Assembly (NCBI GenBank): GCA_030063045.1
Contig: JAQSEB010000014.1
Span: 124,001 to 188,000, forward strand
DNA from: Pratylenchus scribneri
Lineage: Eukaryota > Nematoda > Chromadorea > Rhabditida > Pratylenchidae
Length of the DNA stretch: 64,000 nt
Direction of reading: 5' to 3'
In this document: positions 32,320-43,133 of the stretch, in pieces
How the letters are laid out: each line of letters opens with the position of its first letter
How positions within the stretch are numbered: position 1 is the stretch's first letter
Notes under the pieces: model-generated
Seen by the model: only the letters and a program-made list of their open reading frames with translations
Told to the model about the DNA's origin: nothing
Databases searched by the model: none
Made by a program: the position numbers and the translations under genes

Positions 32320-32410
32320 ATGATGACAAAAAATGATGACAAAAACTGTACAATAATTGCAAATAAAAAAGTGCCATTTCACATCAAATTTTGTCCATTT
32401 CAATTCCAAA

Positions 32411-35400
32411 TTATTGTTGCTGTTTTCCATCATTTTCCCGTGGAGTGCCCGCCGCAGATGGTTTCTGATGAATTTGGCTCATCAAATACCGATTTGTGGC
32501 CTCCAATTGGCGAATTCGCTGTCTCAATGCTGAGTTATCCGCAAAATATGAATGCACCCTCTTCTCCAGCATATCCATATATTCTTTCCGTTTTCGACGA
32601 CTTTCTTGGGCGCTCAACTGAAATATTAAAATTATTTTATGTATTCAAAATGAATAAATGAACTTTATTTTTGATTTTGCGTCGTACAATTTTCAATGCT
32701 TCCTCCTCTTCTCGCATCAGAGGCAATTTTGTGGGAATCGGGAATCCCTCTTGCACCAATGTTTTCTTCTCCTCCGATGACAAATAAATGACACCTTGAC
32801 TGCGAAGATTCTAAAGCAAAATGTGTTAAACCAAAAATTGATATTTTTCCATAAATTAATCCAAATCTAGTCAACCTTTATGGCCTAATTCAATCAAAAA
32901 ACTTTTTTTAATTATTAGTATCCGTATATGTCAATACCATTATGCCTAAGGGTTTATCTTATTCATCCTACTGTACACACAGCCAACATCCACACTTTTT
33001 TTCCTAATACCGTCACCCTATCCATCAAATATTGCCCCAATCCAATATGCCTTTTTAATTTAAACCCACCCATTTCCCCATTAAATGTTCACTTTTCTTC
33101 CCCACTTTTACGAATTCCATTATCACATTTTTTCCTGCACAACAGATAAATATTTAAATAAAGTCTAGCCCAACTAAACCCAATCCCCATCTTTGGACCA
33201 CTGTGGGGTTTAGGTCTCCGGCGAAGGCCCGGGGCGAAAGCCTAGACCCATTCTCGCCGCGACCAAACCATAGTCCCGGTAATAAGGACTATAAGTATGG
33301 CCATTCAATTTGAGCACCTGATTTGAAATGAGTCGATGTTTCAGTGCCAAATCATGCATTTTGGACCGTGTCTTGGAAGGTGGGGTCAATGGAGGCGGCG
33401 GCGGTGACAACGCAAAATCATCGTCCTCTCCCCCATTGTTTCCTTGGCCCATCATTTGTTGCTTCATCGCTGATTGCCGTTGAATTAGCCGAATTGATGG
33501 CTTTATGTCCCTTTCAGCGCCTTCATCGTCAAAATCATCATCACCTCCGCCCATCATCATCATTGTCGTCTCTCTGCCTTCTTCATTCTCCGCATTCCCT
33601 CCACTTTCTTCCCCAATTTCCTCTTCTTCGAAAACATCGCCCAAATGTTGTTCCTCAAAAATTTCCCGGTTTTGATGCATTTTCGGCTGAAACAATCGAA
33701 AATATTGTTGTTCGGTTTGGCCATTGATTGACAGTGAAAATGGCGAAGGAAATGGACAATTTGCCTCTGGGAATGGCCGATTTTGGAGGAAATGTGGTTG
33801 ATGGGGATGATTAATTGGAGGGGGCACAAAAATGGAATCATCCGGAGAAGAGGCAGAAATTTGGGTGGAAGAAGAACACGGTGAAATGCCAACCGAACCA
33901 TCCCTTCGATGGCGTTGTTGGTGGTTTTGATGATGAAGGTCAAGGAAACCAGCCAATGAGGAGGAGGATCCACCACCACCGCTGGAAGAACTGCATGGAA
34001 TATTGTCCAAAAGTGATGAATTTGGTTGCATTGAGGTGAGAAATGAATCTGAACAATGAAAGAGGGAATACACTTTCTCATTGGCATTTTCTCACCTTCC
34101 AAAATGGAATTGGCCATGGCAATGGGCGGAGGATGGTCATAGAGGAAATCGCTGGTTGGGCCACCACCAATGTTCGCGGATGAAGGTGGCGATGCGCAAT
34201 TGGCATTTTGGGAGAAAATGAAATCATCGCGAATGAGCAAATGATGATTTTGGAGGGAATTTTGGCCACAAATTGATGAATTATTTGTCCCAATGATTGG
34301 GTCATTCCATTCACTTTCATCCATTGGCTTATTTTGATTGGAGGATGTTTGTTGTTGATTTTGATTTGAATTTGGATGAACAATCACCGAAATTGGCTGC
34401 TGATTGGATGTGGGTGGAATTGGAATTGGCTGCTGCGAATGGGCAATGGGCGGAGGTGGATGATTGGGAAGGGAATGGCCGATTTGGGGGGCCAAAAGCA
34501 AATGTGAAGCTGTGAAAAAAGGAAAAAGAATTTAGTAATTTTATTAATTCATTCAGAGAAGGAAAATGAATGATTCGCAATGCACTTTTTTGTATCTAAA
34601 CTATTAAAATTTTATTTTGGAATTTTTGGTGCATATGCGCGACAAGATTGGTGCGGTGAATTTTAGAAGGGCAAAAAAGAGGAGGGTGGTGGGTGGGAAG
34701 GAAATGGAGGACAAGGCGAGATCCTATCTTGACTTATTCCCCTTCATCCAATTGCTTTACATTTTTCGGCTGGCTTCTTTTGCCGGGGCATCAAGATTGA
34801 TCCCACCCATTTATCCCTTCTTTGTTCTTTTAAATGAATTAGTAGAGCATTTTGTGAGGGAAAATATTCAAAAATAATTTGAGGGCGGTTTAAATCGTTA
34901 AATTGATGAGATCAACCAAAACCAATTTGTCCCATTTTCTTATATTTGGTTCGTCTCGAATATGGGAGTGATGGAGGATTAACATGAACAACCGAAACCC
35001 GTTTTGTTTTTATTTTTTAAAAACACAAAAAATTGTATGAAAATCCACACTCCCCTCCCTTTTTTTAAAATTAATCAAAAAAATCCGATATTTTTCCCGT
35101 CCGTCTCAATCGAATGAATTCAGTTTAAAATCGCATTTTGCATAATATTTTGTACTTAGCCCATCCTCTTTTCGTCCACATTCGATTTGGGCCAATTCCA
35201 TCCCAATTTATACCGACGCCCCCCAAAATTCTATCGCCGCTTTCACGTGTGTCCCCTTTTCCCCATTATTTGGTGGGGGAATGTTGAATTCTGCTTGAGG
35301 GGGCATAAAATGGGCAAAGCCAAATATCACAAAAGAGGGGTGAGGGGGGGGGGGCTGAACAAAGTTCAAAACCAACCATCATTAACAGTGACGGAAGAAT

Positions 35401-36034
35401 GGCCTGCTATGGGGGGATCGACCCCATTGGCAACATTTTTGATGGAGGATTTGACCCCCATTCCATGTTTCCGGCCAAATTCGTCACATCCATTGGCAAT
35501 GTCGTCATCAATGTTTTTTTCCTCTTCATCATTTTGCCATTCATCCTCCTCTTCATCATCATCCTCTTCATCTTCTTCTTCATCTTCGTCATTTCCTCCA
35601 TTTATAATATGTTGACCAAATTGATGGCCATCATTGTTTTGACCACCCATAAATTGACCACCATTTCCATCGCAGGCATTTTGTCCCTGTTGTTGATTCC
35701 CATTCCCTCCAAATTGGCCCTCTTCCATTTTGACCAAAGTTTGCCGGAATTCTTGTCCAATTCCCCCAAATGTTGTCAAAGGATTTTGCTGTTCCTCATT
35801 TGAAGGAATTGGTAAATTCAGGGGATAAATGTGAGGGGCATAATTCGTCATATTAAAATGGTTTGGCATTGAATTATTGGTGGATGTATTTATTGGAATT
35901 TGGTTGAAAATGAGTGAATTGAATGGATCATTGTTGCTTTCATTAATGTTGTTCATCATCATCATTTGTTGTTGTTGAGGTTGTTCCCTCATCAATGAAG
36001 AAGATGAAGTGGTCAAAAAAGTGGGTGCTTCCAT
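32411..36034 (-). CDS. CREB3/CrebA-type bZIP transcription factor
   Basis: Sequence-specific transcription factor of the secretory-pathway CREB3 group. Five exons join in phase to 718 residues: 36034-35377, 34509-34096, 34048-33318, 32810-32664 and 32617-32411. Exon 4 gives the conserved pre-bZIP block ([20 protein letters not shown], then [10 protein letters not shown]). Exon 5 gives the basic region [20 protein letters not shown] and the leucine zipper [20 protein letters not shown]. The long N-terminus is Gln, Asn, Ser and acidic-residue rich, as expected of an activation domain. The protein stops about 15 residues after the zipper with no transmembrane segment, like fly CrebA and unlike vertebrate CREB3L proteins. 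An exon farther left could be missed, but the stop is in frame. The start is the first in-frame ATG (MEAPTFLTT); an upstream exon is possible. Confidence 0.85.
32928..33250 (-). repeat. dispersed repeat, copy 2 (inverted relative to 29925-30300)
   Basis: Lies in intron 3 of the bZIP gene. It shares CTAGACTTTATT, ATATTTATCTG, TGTGCAGG, GCAATATTTGATGG and TACAGTAGGATGAATA with copy 1 in the opposite orientation. Confidence 0.65.
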
Positions 36035-37271
36035 CTTCTCACAAATATTGTTTTCGGCCAATTCAAATATAATAATAATATTTTGACGGGGACTACCGTT
36101 TTGTTTTGAGCGTAATAGGGGCGGATTTGTCGTTGAGTTTTCACTTTTTCCTCCAATATTCCCGTTTTAATCTTCTTCTTCTTCTGCCGAAATGCAAAGC
36201 ATCAATCGACCGATTCAATATGAGAACGAGAACTCACGGGAGGAGAATGAGGGAGGCGGATAGTGTGGGTGGAGTAGGGCCAATAGAAAGGCCCAAATTG
36301 GGTGAGGGCAGATTATTTCGGGAGGGAATTGGATCACAAAAAGAGGAATATAGGATGGGAGGAGAACGGCGGCTGTCGAGAGCGGCGCCCAAATTGATTG
36401 GCCAAAATCTTCACCCAAAAAAGGTAAAGGCCAAAAAAGTGGAAGCTCGCCTGAATCCATGGCCAAATTCTCCCTACAAATTCCCTTCATACGAGGAAAG
36501 GGGGATCGATGGATGGCGTGAAACCAAGGGAGGAGGCTGAAGGGGAGGGAAAAAACGGCGTTCGCGGTCCAATCCAAACCCATCAATGGCTTCAGGTGCC
36601 CCCTTCAAAAATTCTCTCCCCTCTTTTCTTTTTATTGAATGAATGTGAACATCCCTTCTAGGCCAAATTATTGGCCCATCCAATTCGTCGCCCATTGCCG
36701 GCAGCTTTTCCTCCTCCTTCCCTCAAACAAATATATTCGAACGATTTTTTAAATCAAACTATAAAAATTTTAATAGGGAATATAGGCATAAATATTAATA
36801 ATTCACAATTCCGTCCATCTTTTTTGGAATTGATCTACATTTTCATTTGTCTGTGTTCTTTAATTTTATTCAAATTTTATGGGAAAATTAGAGAAACAAA
36901 AATAAATCGATTTGAACGAAAAAAAGAACACAAAAAAGGCAAAAACATTTTTTAAGGAGAATAATTTATGAACGATGTGAAAATATAATTCAAGTGCCAA
37001 AATTTGTTGAACATTTTGGGACGTTTTTAGCTAATTTTGATTAAAAAATTATCTATTTTTGCTAATTCTGTGTGCCAAAATTATTTCTAACAATTTTTAG
37101 TGAATAGAAGAAATTTATTTAATCGAAAAACTTTTAAAATTTGAAGCAAAAGATTCGAATTTCGAATGGAAAAAGAATATTAGACAAAGCTAGTGAAATG
37201 ATAATATTTCAGAATAGGAAGTACAATCTTGGAATTAAAAGTGATTTTATTCTACAATTTTCTGCACATTT
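36035..37271. other. spacer between DCP2 and the bZIP gene
   Basis: Same-strand neighbours 1.2 kb apart. It should contain the bZIP promoter. A 144-codon plus-strand frame at 36106 and overlapping minus frames are purine-rich low complexity without homology. No repeat was recognised. Confidence 0.45.
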
Positions 37272-39907
37272 TTAATAGGATGGATAAATGATGGCTGCTG
37301 CCGCCGATGCCGTCTTCTGCTGTTGGAAACAGGATTTGTCGAACTGAAAACAAAAAATTAAAAATTAAATTTTCCATTTTTCTATAGGTTTGAAATTTTA
37401 ATTATTTTCCAAAGTAAATTTCGAAGTTTTTTGCCCAAAAATTGGCCCATCAAAAACCAATCAATAAAATTGACTCACCGTGAACTTTTTCCATGCTTCG
37501 CATAATCTGACTTGGGTTGGCACCATTTCGGGTCTTGCAAATGTTGGTTTTGGCTTTTCCTTTTCCTTCACACCACTGTCCATCCCTGCACCTCCACCCG
37601 TCGTCAAATGGTCCTTTTTGCCAATGGATGATCGCAACATATTCACAATTTCGTTGCCCCCTCCTTCCACATTCAATTGTTCTGGTTTTTCGACCGTTTT
37701 TGTCTCCTTTTTTGATGATTTTTTCGCCGATTGTTGCTGCAGTGGTTTTTGTGGACTTTCCGGCGATGAACCCAAAATTGGCATTATGGTTGATTCGGGT
37801 GGTGCCTCATAAACATTCACAATTAATTTTGATGAATGCAATTGAACTGGTTTTGGCTGCTTAATTTCTTTGTTCCTTCGACGTGATTCGCCGCCAATCA
37901 CCCCAGCTGGATTCTTTGGAACTACAAAAACAATTATTAAAATTCCAAAAATAATTTAAATTTATTTACTTTGTTGTTCTTTGCTGTCTTTTTGGCCACC
38001 ACCACCTGGACTGGCTGCGGCTTTGACAAATTGTTCCAAAAATGTTTGTCCGGTGAATGATTGATGGCCCAATTCCGGTTCAACTTTGAGTGGTTTGAAC
38101 AAATTTTCGACGGTTGATGATTTTTTGTTGGCCTCCGCCGACGAAGTGGATGGAATTGATTCAACAGTTGCGACATTTTGGGGCAAATTTTGCGTCGAAT
38201 TGGTTGGAGTAAGCATCATCGACAATGTTTGATTGGAGGAGGCTTAAAACAAATAAAAATGGAAATTAAAATAAATCAATGGTAATACTTTTTTTCTTTG
38301 TGATTTTTTATACACCCAATGTATAGTTTGGATTTTAAGTTAGGATCTTAGCTAAAAAATGATATAAGATTTGCTGGGTCTATTCTCAAAAGTCAAAACC
38401 CAAGCTTTGAAAGCTGGCAAAAATTTGGTGCCCTATCAGCACTCTTGTATTTCTTGACCTAACTGGGAAGAGGGGTGGATTTGAGGAGAGAAGGTCGTGG
38501 GTTCGAATCCCACCCAAGGGCAGCAAATAATTTTTTTAGATGACCAAAGGCGGGGAAAGGTTTTTTTTCGAAGTGAAAAAATAATTTTCCCCTATATTAA
38601 ATTAACCTCGTGGAATAACTGGTTGGAAGGCGCTGTTCTCCGTGTTTCCTTCTTGTTTCAATACTGAACATTTTGGCTTATTTCGTTCGGCCCTTTCCCT
38701 TTGAATAAATGTGCAAATTTCCTTGATGAATGGATGAACCGAATAGAAATTATTTGGTTGAAGGCCCAATCGAGAACATCCCTGGTCATCATTTCGGTCT
38801 TTTGGCAAATCCCAAACCGAAAACCAAGAAATTTTCCTTTAAATTTTTTAAATTATTAAATTAAAATTAATGATTTTAAACCTAATTTCATTCCTCAAAT
38901 GTGGTTTAAATGCAAAATCCATTGGCACATCAGTGGCCAAATAGAGACAAACCAGCGTTTCTCCAATAAAACTTTGCAATGGTCGAATTTTGTTGGAAAT
39001 ATTTTCTTTTGAGTCGTATCCAACCTCTTCAAATGCTTCGCGAATAGCACATTCCACCGGTAATTCACCTTCATTAATCTGAAAATTAAATTTAAATTTT
39101 GTTTGAATGTTTTGATGGTTACCTTTCCCTTTGGAAAACCCCAGGAATTTTTGGATGCAAAATAGCCTTGGACAAGGAGAACATAATTCAAGGTTGGGTC
39201 AAGCATGACCACCCCATAAGTGGGAACATTCGATTTATATTGACGAAATCGTTCAACAATCTAAAAAATTAGAAAATTGATTATGTAATTAAATTTTACC
39301 TTGTCAACATCTTTTCGCCAACCCTCCAAATAATCGCATTTATGGAAAACTTGTCGAGCAAATTGTGTGAATCCAACTTTCTTACAATTTGGCAGAGTTG
39401 GCTGCTGCTGCTGTTGTTCGGCATTAGCCGAACAATAGAAATCCAAATAAAACCAATGCGCTAATTCAATGTGAAAACAGACCCGAATTTGGTCGCTTTT
39501 CTGGATAAAATTTTTATTTAAATTTATTTAAATTAAAATTAATTAACTTCATTTTCCGGAATATTGTAGAGAAAACGGAAAAGAACATTTTCCATAACAT
39601 CCGCCGGGATTTGTGGACCAAAATAATTATTTGAATTCATCGAAAATTGTTGCAGAAGAGATGGTTGTGTGGATTTACTCGTTTGTGGCGTGGTTGGCAT
39701 TGATTTGCTGCCGTTACCGCTAATTCCTGCTCCAGTGTTTGTTCGATTGATGAAAACCTTAAAATCTCACATTTTAATAATAATAAATTTGGCAATTACC
39801 CGTTGTTTCTGTTGCTTTTTCCTCTTTTTCTGTTGCTTGCCCTGACTTGTGCTCGAACTTTGTTGATTTTGAGTAGTATTTTTAGATGATGGAAATCCGA
39901 AATTCAT
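37272..39907 (-). CDS. dcap-2: DCP2, mRNA-decapping Nudix hydrolase
   Basis: Removes the 5' cap from mRNA in the cytoplasm, releasing m7GDP. Nine exons join in phase to 623 residues: 39907-39800, 39757-39548, 39500-39300, 39260-39123, 39078-38882, 38836-38607, 38242-37970, 37921-37479 and 37343-37272. The regulatory Box A region is present ([24 protein letters not shown]). The Nudix fold starts at [10 protein letters not shown] near residue 180. The catalytic Nudix box is intact: WGFPKGK then [20 protein letters not shown], including the EE pair that binds metal. Box B follows ([25 protein letters not shown]). The C-terminal half is low complexity, ending with a short conserved-looking LCEAWKKFT motif, as in metazoan DCP2. 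Intron 6 carries a tRNA-like segment. Confidence 0.92.
38440..38525 (+). other. tRNA-derived segment in DCP2 intron 6
   Basis: GTGGGTTCGAATCCCACCC forms a perfect T-arm with a B-box loop, followed by a T-run that could end RNA polymerase III transcription. The 5' half does not form a convincing D-arm or acceptor stem, so it is probably a SINE head or decayed tRNA, antisense to the host gene. Confidence 0.45.
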
Positions 39908-41253
39908 GTTTTTTATCGATTTTCTCAAATAAAAACATTAATTTTATGTTGTTTTATCTGAAATTTATAAATAAAATTTTTTAGGGTTCTTTCTAACAGT
40001 CTCATCTCATGTCTCAGGGCTTGTAAATAACTAAGTTATAGACAAGCCAAGCCATAACCATAACTATTATATTATATTGTGTGATTTCTGATTTCTATGG
40101 ACTATTGGCATACCCTATCGATAGATCTAGGGATCGGCAAATGTCGCTTTGCGCAGGGCACTTGCATTTATCTCTCGTTATCGATTTTCCAAAGCGACAT
40201 TTTTTATGTAGCCCAAAATGTCGCTTTTTTTCTCTGATCGTCTAACCTCTTTTGCAAGTTTTTTGCGCAAAGCGACATTTGCCGACCCCTAGATAGATCT
40301 CGACAGGGATAGATGCATCCTTAAACAATGAAATGATTGACTTAGATTTGATTGATTTTAAATTAGTTTTGAACCAAAAAAATGGAAATCGGTTCAAACG
40401 GTTTAATTCCCCTTAATTTTGTTTGATCAAACATCAAACCATCATGACACAAATATACAAACTATAACTATATACAACCGTTACAATCTTTAAAACATTT
40501 TCAATACTTTGTCCCTTTGTCGCTACTCAAACGAATTGAGTGATTGAGGATCGAATGAATAAGCTCATTCCTCCCTCGTCCCGGCTCCTTTTTCCCCTAT
40601 GACTATTCTCCCCTCTTCCATTTTAGAAGAGCCAAGCCAGAAGCCACTTTCTTCCTTCAGCAATTCGCATTTTCCCGCCCCTTCCATTTTCAACATTCGT
40701 TGATCTGCTGCTCCTTCCCTAGGCTTTAAAAGACCCAGCTCATCCCCCCATTAACGTTCAGTTCATTCCTATTCATTTTTATTTTTTTACCCAGCACTTT
40801 CCTCCGGTAGAATTTTCCGCAGCCATCTTCTCATGCTGCTGTCCAACTTAGGATTAGGACTGCGCCGTGCGCCAGATTTCTCTTACTATTACTAAGATTT
40901 AGCCGAATCCGTTGCTGCTTTTCCCTTGATTTTCTCCCTCCCATCCATAAAATTTCTCCAATGCCTTGCCTCTCGTCTTAATTTATTCGGTGTGCTTTCC
41001 ATCCCTCCTTCCAGCCCAATCCTTCCAATTAAAAATCACCATTCATTTAAAAATTGATGTTGTTTTTTTTCGCCTATAGATCCGATTATAATTTTTTTGA
41101 GCGTTGGCCAATTTAACTGTCTGTCAATAAATTTTTTCATTATCTCTTATTATTCATTTCATTTTTTATAAAATATCATTTCAGCTTCAGCTCAAAAATC
41201 AGAATATTTCATAATAACAAATAACAATTTGTGCCATCCGCCGATCATATCAA
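39908..41253. promoter_or_regulatory. divergent intergenic region between DCP2 and the first MATH-BTB gene
   Basis: About 1.3 kb between divergently transcribed genes. It holds a repeat related to the PHAX-intron element, interrupted by a hAT element. Further right is a possible TATA-like CTTTAAAAG (40724-40732) with CAGTTCATTC some 25 bases on. TTTCAG at about 41181-41186 may be a leader acceptor for the MATH-BTB gene. No coding frame is supported. Confidence 0.45.
40128..40291. mobile_element. 164-bp hAT-type MITE, TIR TAGGGATCGGCAAATG
   Basis: The ends TAGGGATCGGCAAATGTCGC and GCGACATTTGCCGACCCCTA are inverted copies. The octamer GATAGATC flanks both sides (40120-40127 and 40292-40299). 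It belongs with the element at 43740-44211. Confidence 0.85.
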
Positions 41254-42756
41254 ATGTCCAATAATAGCAATCAAAATCACAATGCAACCGAAAAATATAA
41301 TTTCTGCAACACCCAGTTGAAGACCACAACGTAAAAAAATAAATTTTTAAAATAATATAAGATTTCCTAAATTTTTTAGTGAAAAATTCATCTGGACGGT
41401 TGGCTATTTTCATTAAAGCTTATTTTACTTTTTATTATTAAGATTGAAAAGTTTTCCGAACTGCAGGAGAAATGTGGAGAAAGTTTGGCATCCACGGAAT
41501 TCATGTATTCTTTTAAAAATAAGATTTACATACACATATATTTTACTTGAAGTTCCACGGCACCAAATGGCAAAGTTTTAAAATGGCAAATGAAAATTTA
41601 CCCAAATGGAAGTAAAGAAGAATTCAAGGATTGTGTTTCGCTTTTCCTCTATCTCATCGACTCTAACAATGAGGAAGTGAAGGCAAAATATCAATTCTCA
41701 ATACGCAAATCCAGTGGTATCGAATGTGAGCGATTTTCGGGTAATGCTATGCTGAATTTTATTTTAATAAAAATAAAATTTTCAGTTCGGGAGTGCCTCA
41801 AATTTGGCGGAACGGGCCATAACGCTTGGGGTGTCAATGAGTTGATCAAAAGGAAAATTCTTTTCGATGAGAAATATGGTTTGCTTAACGGCGATCGATT
41901 CACAGTTGTGTGCACACTCACAGTCCACCAGAGATCGGTAATTATTTGCCTTATAATGAAATGAGAGGAATGATATTTAATTGATTCTATTTAAAGGTTG
42001 AAAAAGCTCCATTGCCGGATGTTGAAGTGCCAGAATGCCGTGTACAAGAGGATTTGGCCTATTTGTTTGAGCATAGCTTGTTCCCTGATTGCAAAATCAC
42101 TTCGGAAGATAACAAAGAGTTTAAGGTAAAGCATAGATAGAATATATTTAATAATTATCCAAATTCCATTTAAGGCCCATAAGTGCATTTTGGGATGTCG
42201 ATCGCCGGTTTTTGCGGCCATGTTCGAGCATGAAATGATCGAGAGAAACAGCAATGAAGTCAATATTGTGGACATAAAGGGGGAGGTTATCGAAAAAATG
42301 CTCCGTTTTATGTAGGAGATTTCGTCAATCATTGATTTTTTCAAATTATGATTTTAGTTACAGTGGAAAAGAACCGGATTTTGGGAACAATCCGAAAATG
42401 GCCGCATATTTGTTGAAAGCCGCTGAGAAATATGAACTCATTCGTTTGAAGGTAATTCTATTCTATTTATGTTTTTAATAATTTATTTTAATTAAAGTTG
42501 CTCTGCGAACGCAAATTGATCAATTCGTTGGGGAATGTAAATGTCTGTGCATTGTTGGTTTTGGCCAATGCCTATTCGGCCCAAAATCTGAAAACCCATG
42601 CAATCAATTATGTGAAAATGAATTTGAATGAGGTTAATTGTAGAAATATTTAATTTATAAAAATATTTTTTATAGGTAAAGAAAACGCAAGGATGGAAGC
42701 TATTATTGGCTAATGAACAATTGATGGATGAAATCATGACGGCTATGGCAAATTGA
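41254..42756 (+). CDS. SPOP-type MATH-BTB-BACK protein
   Basis: Substrate adaptor for a Cullin-3 ubiquitin ligase: MATH binds the substrate, BTB binds the cullin. Ten exons join in phase to 357 residues: 41254-41330, 41380-41398, 41443-41504, 41553-41740, 41786-41937, 41997-42125, 42175-42311, 42358-42451, 42498-42632 and 42676-42756. The MATH domain has KFIWTIEKFSE, KWQMKIYPNG and FGGTGHNAWGVNELI. The BTB domain has LFPDCKITSEDNKEFKAHKC, LGCRSPVFAAMFEHEM and KMLRFIYSGKEP. The BACK-like tail is LLKAAEKYELIRLK, LLCERKL and VKKTQGWKLL. Length and order match SPOP and the nematode homologues. It is followed 380 bp later by a related gene whose BTB half has the same intron positions. Confidence 0.92.
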
Positions 42757-43133
42757 ATACAGATACAGCACAAGGATGACTACAAATAAATATTTGAAGA
42801 TTGAATAAATCCATTCCATTTTTACTTGAATATTTTTGCTTTAAAACTAACATTTAATCGATTTCATATTTTTGCATAAAATCTTATTCACTTGAAGATG
42901 GAGTTATTTTTAAAACTTGTTATTAAACATTTTAATATATTTCACAATTTTATAAATGAATGAAGTAAAAATAATTTAATAAATTTCAACAGAAAGTGCC
43001 TGTCATTTGAATAATTTCAATTTTAAAATCATAAAATGGAAGCCAATAAAGGTTTATAATTTTTTTAAAATTGGAATTAAAATGTAAAATTTAAGCACGA
43101 CATGATTTTGACAAGTCGATCGGAGTTATTACC
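42757..43133. other. short spacer between the two MATH-BTB genes
   Basis: AT-rich, no feature seen beyond possible AATAAA signals near 42786. The short distance would allow an operon, but no clear leader acceptor lies directly before 43134. Confidence 0.45.

Noticed and set aside
36106..36540. 144-codon plus-strand frame upstream of the bZIP gene
   Set aside because: Gly/Arg-rich low complexity in a purine-rich stretch, no domain or splice partner.
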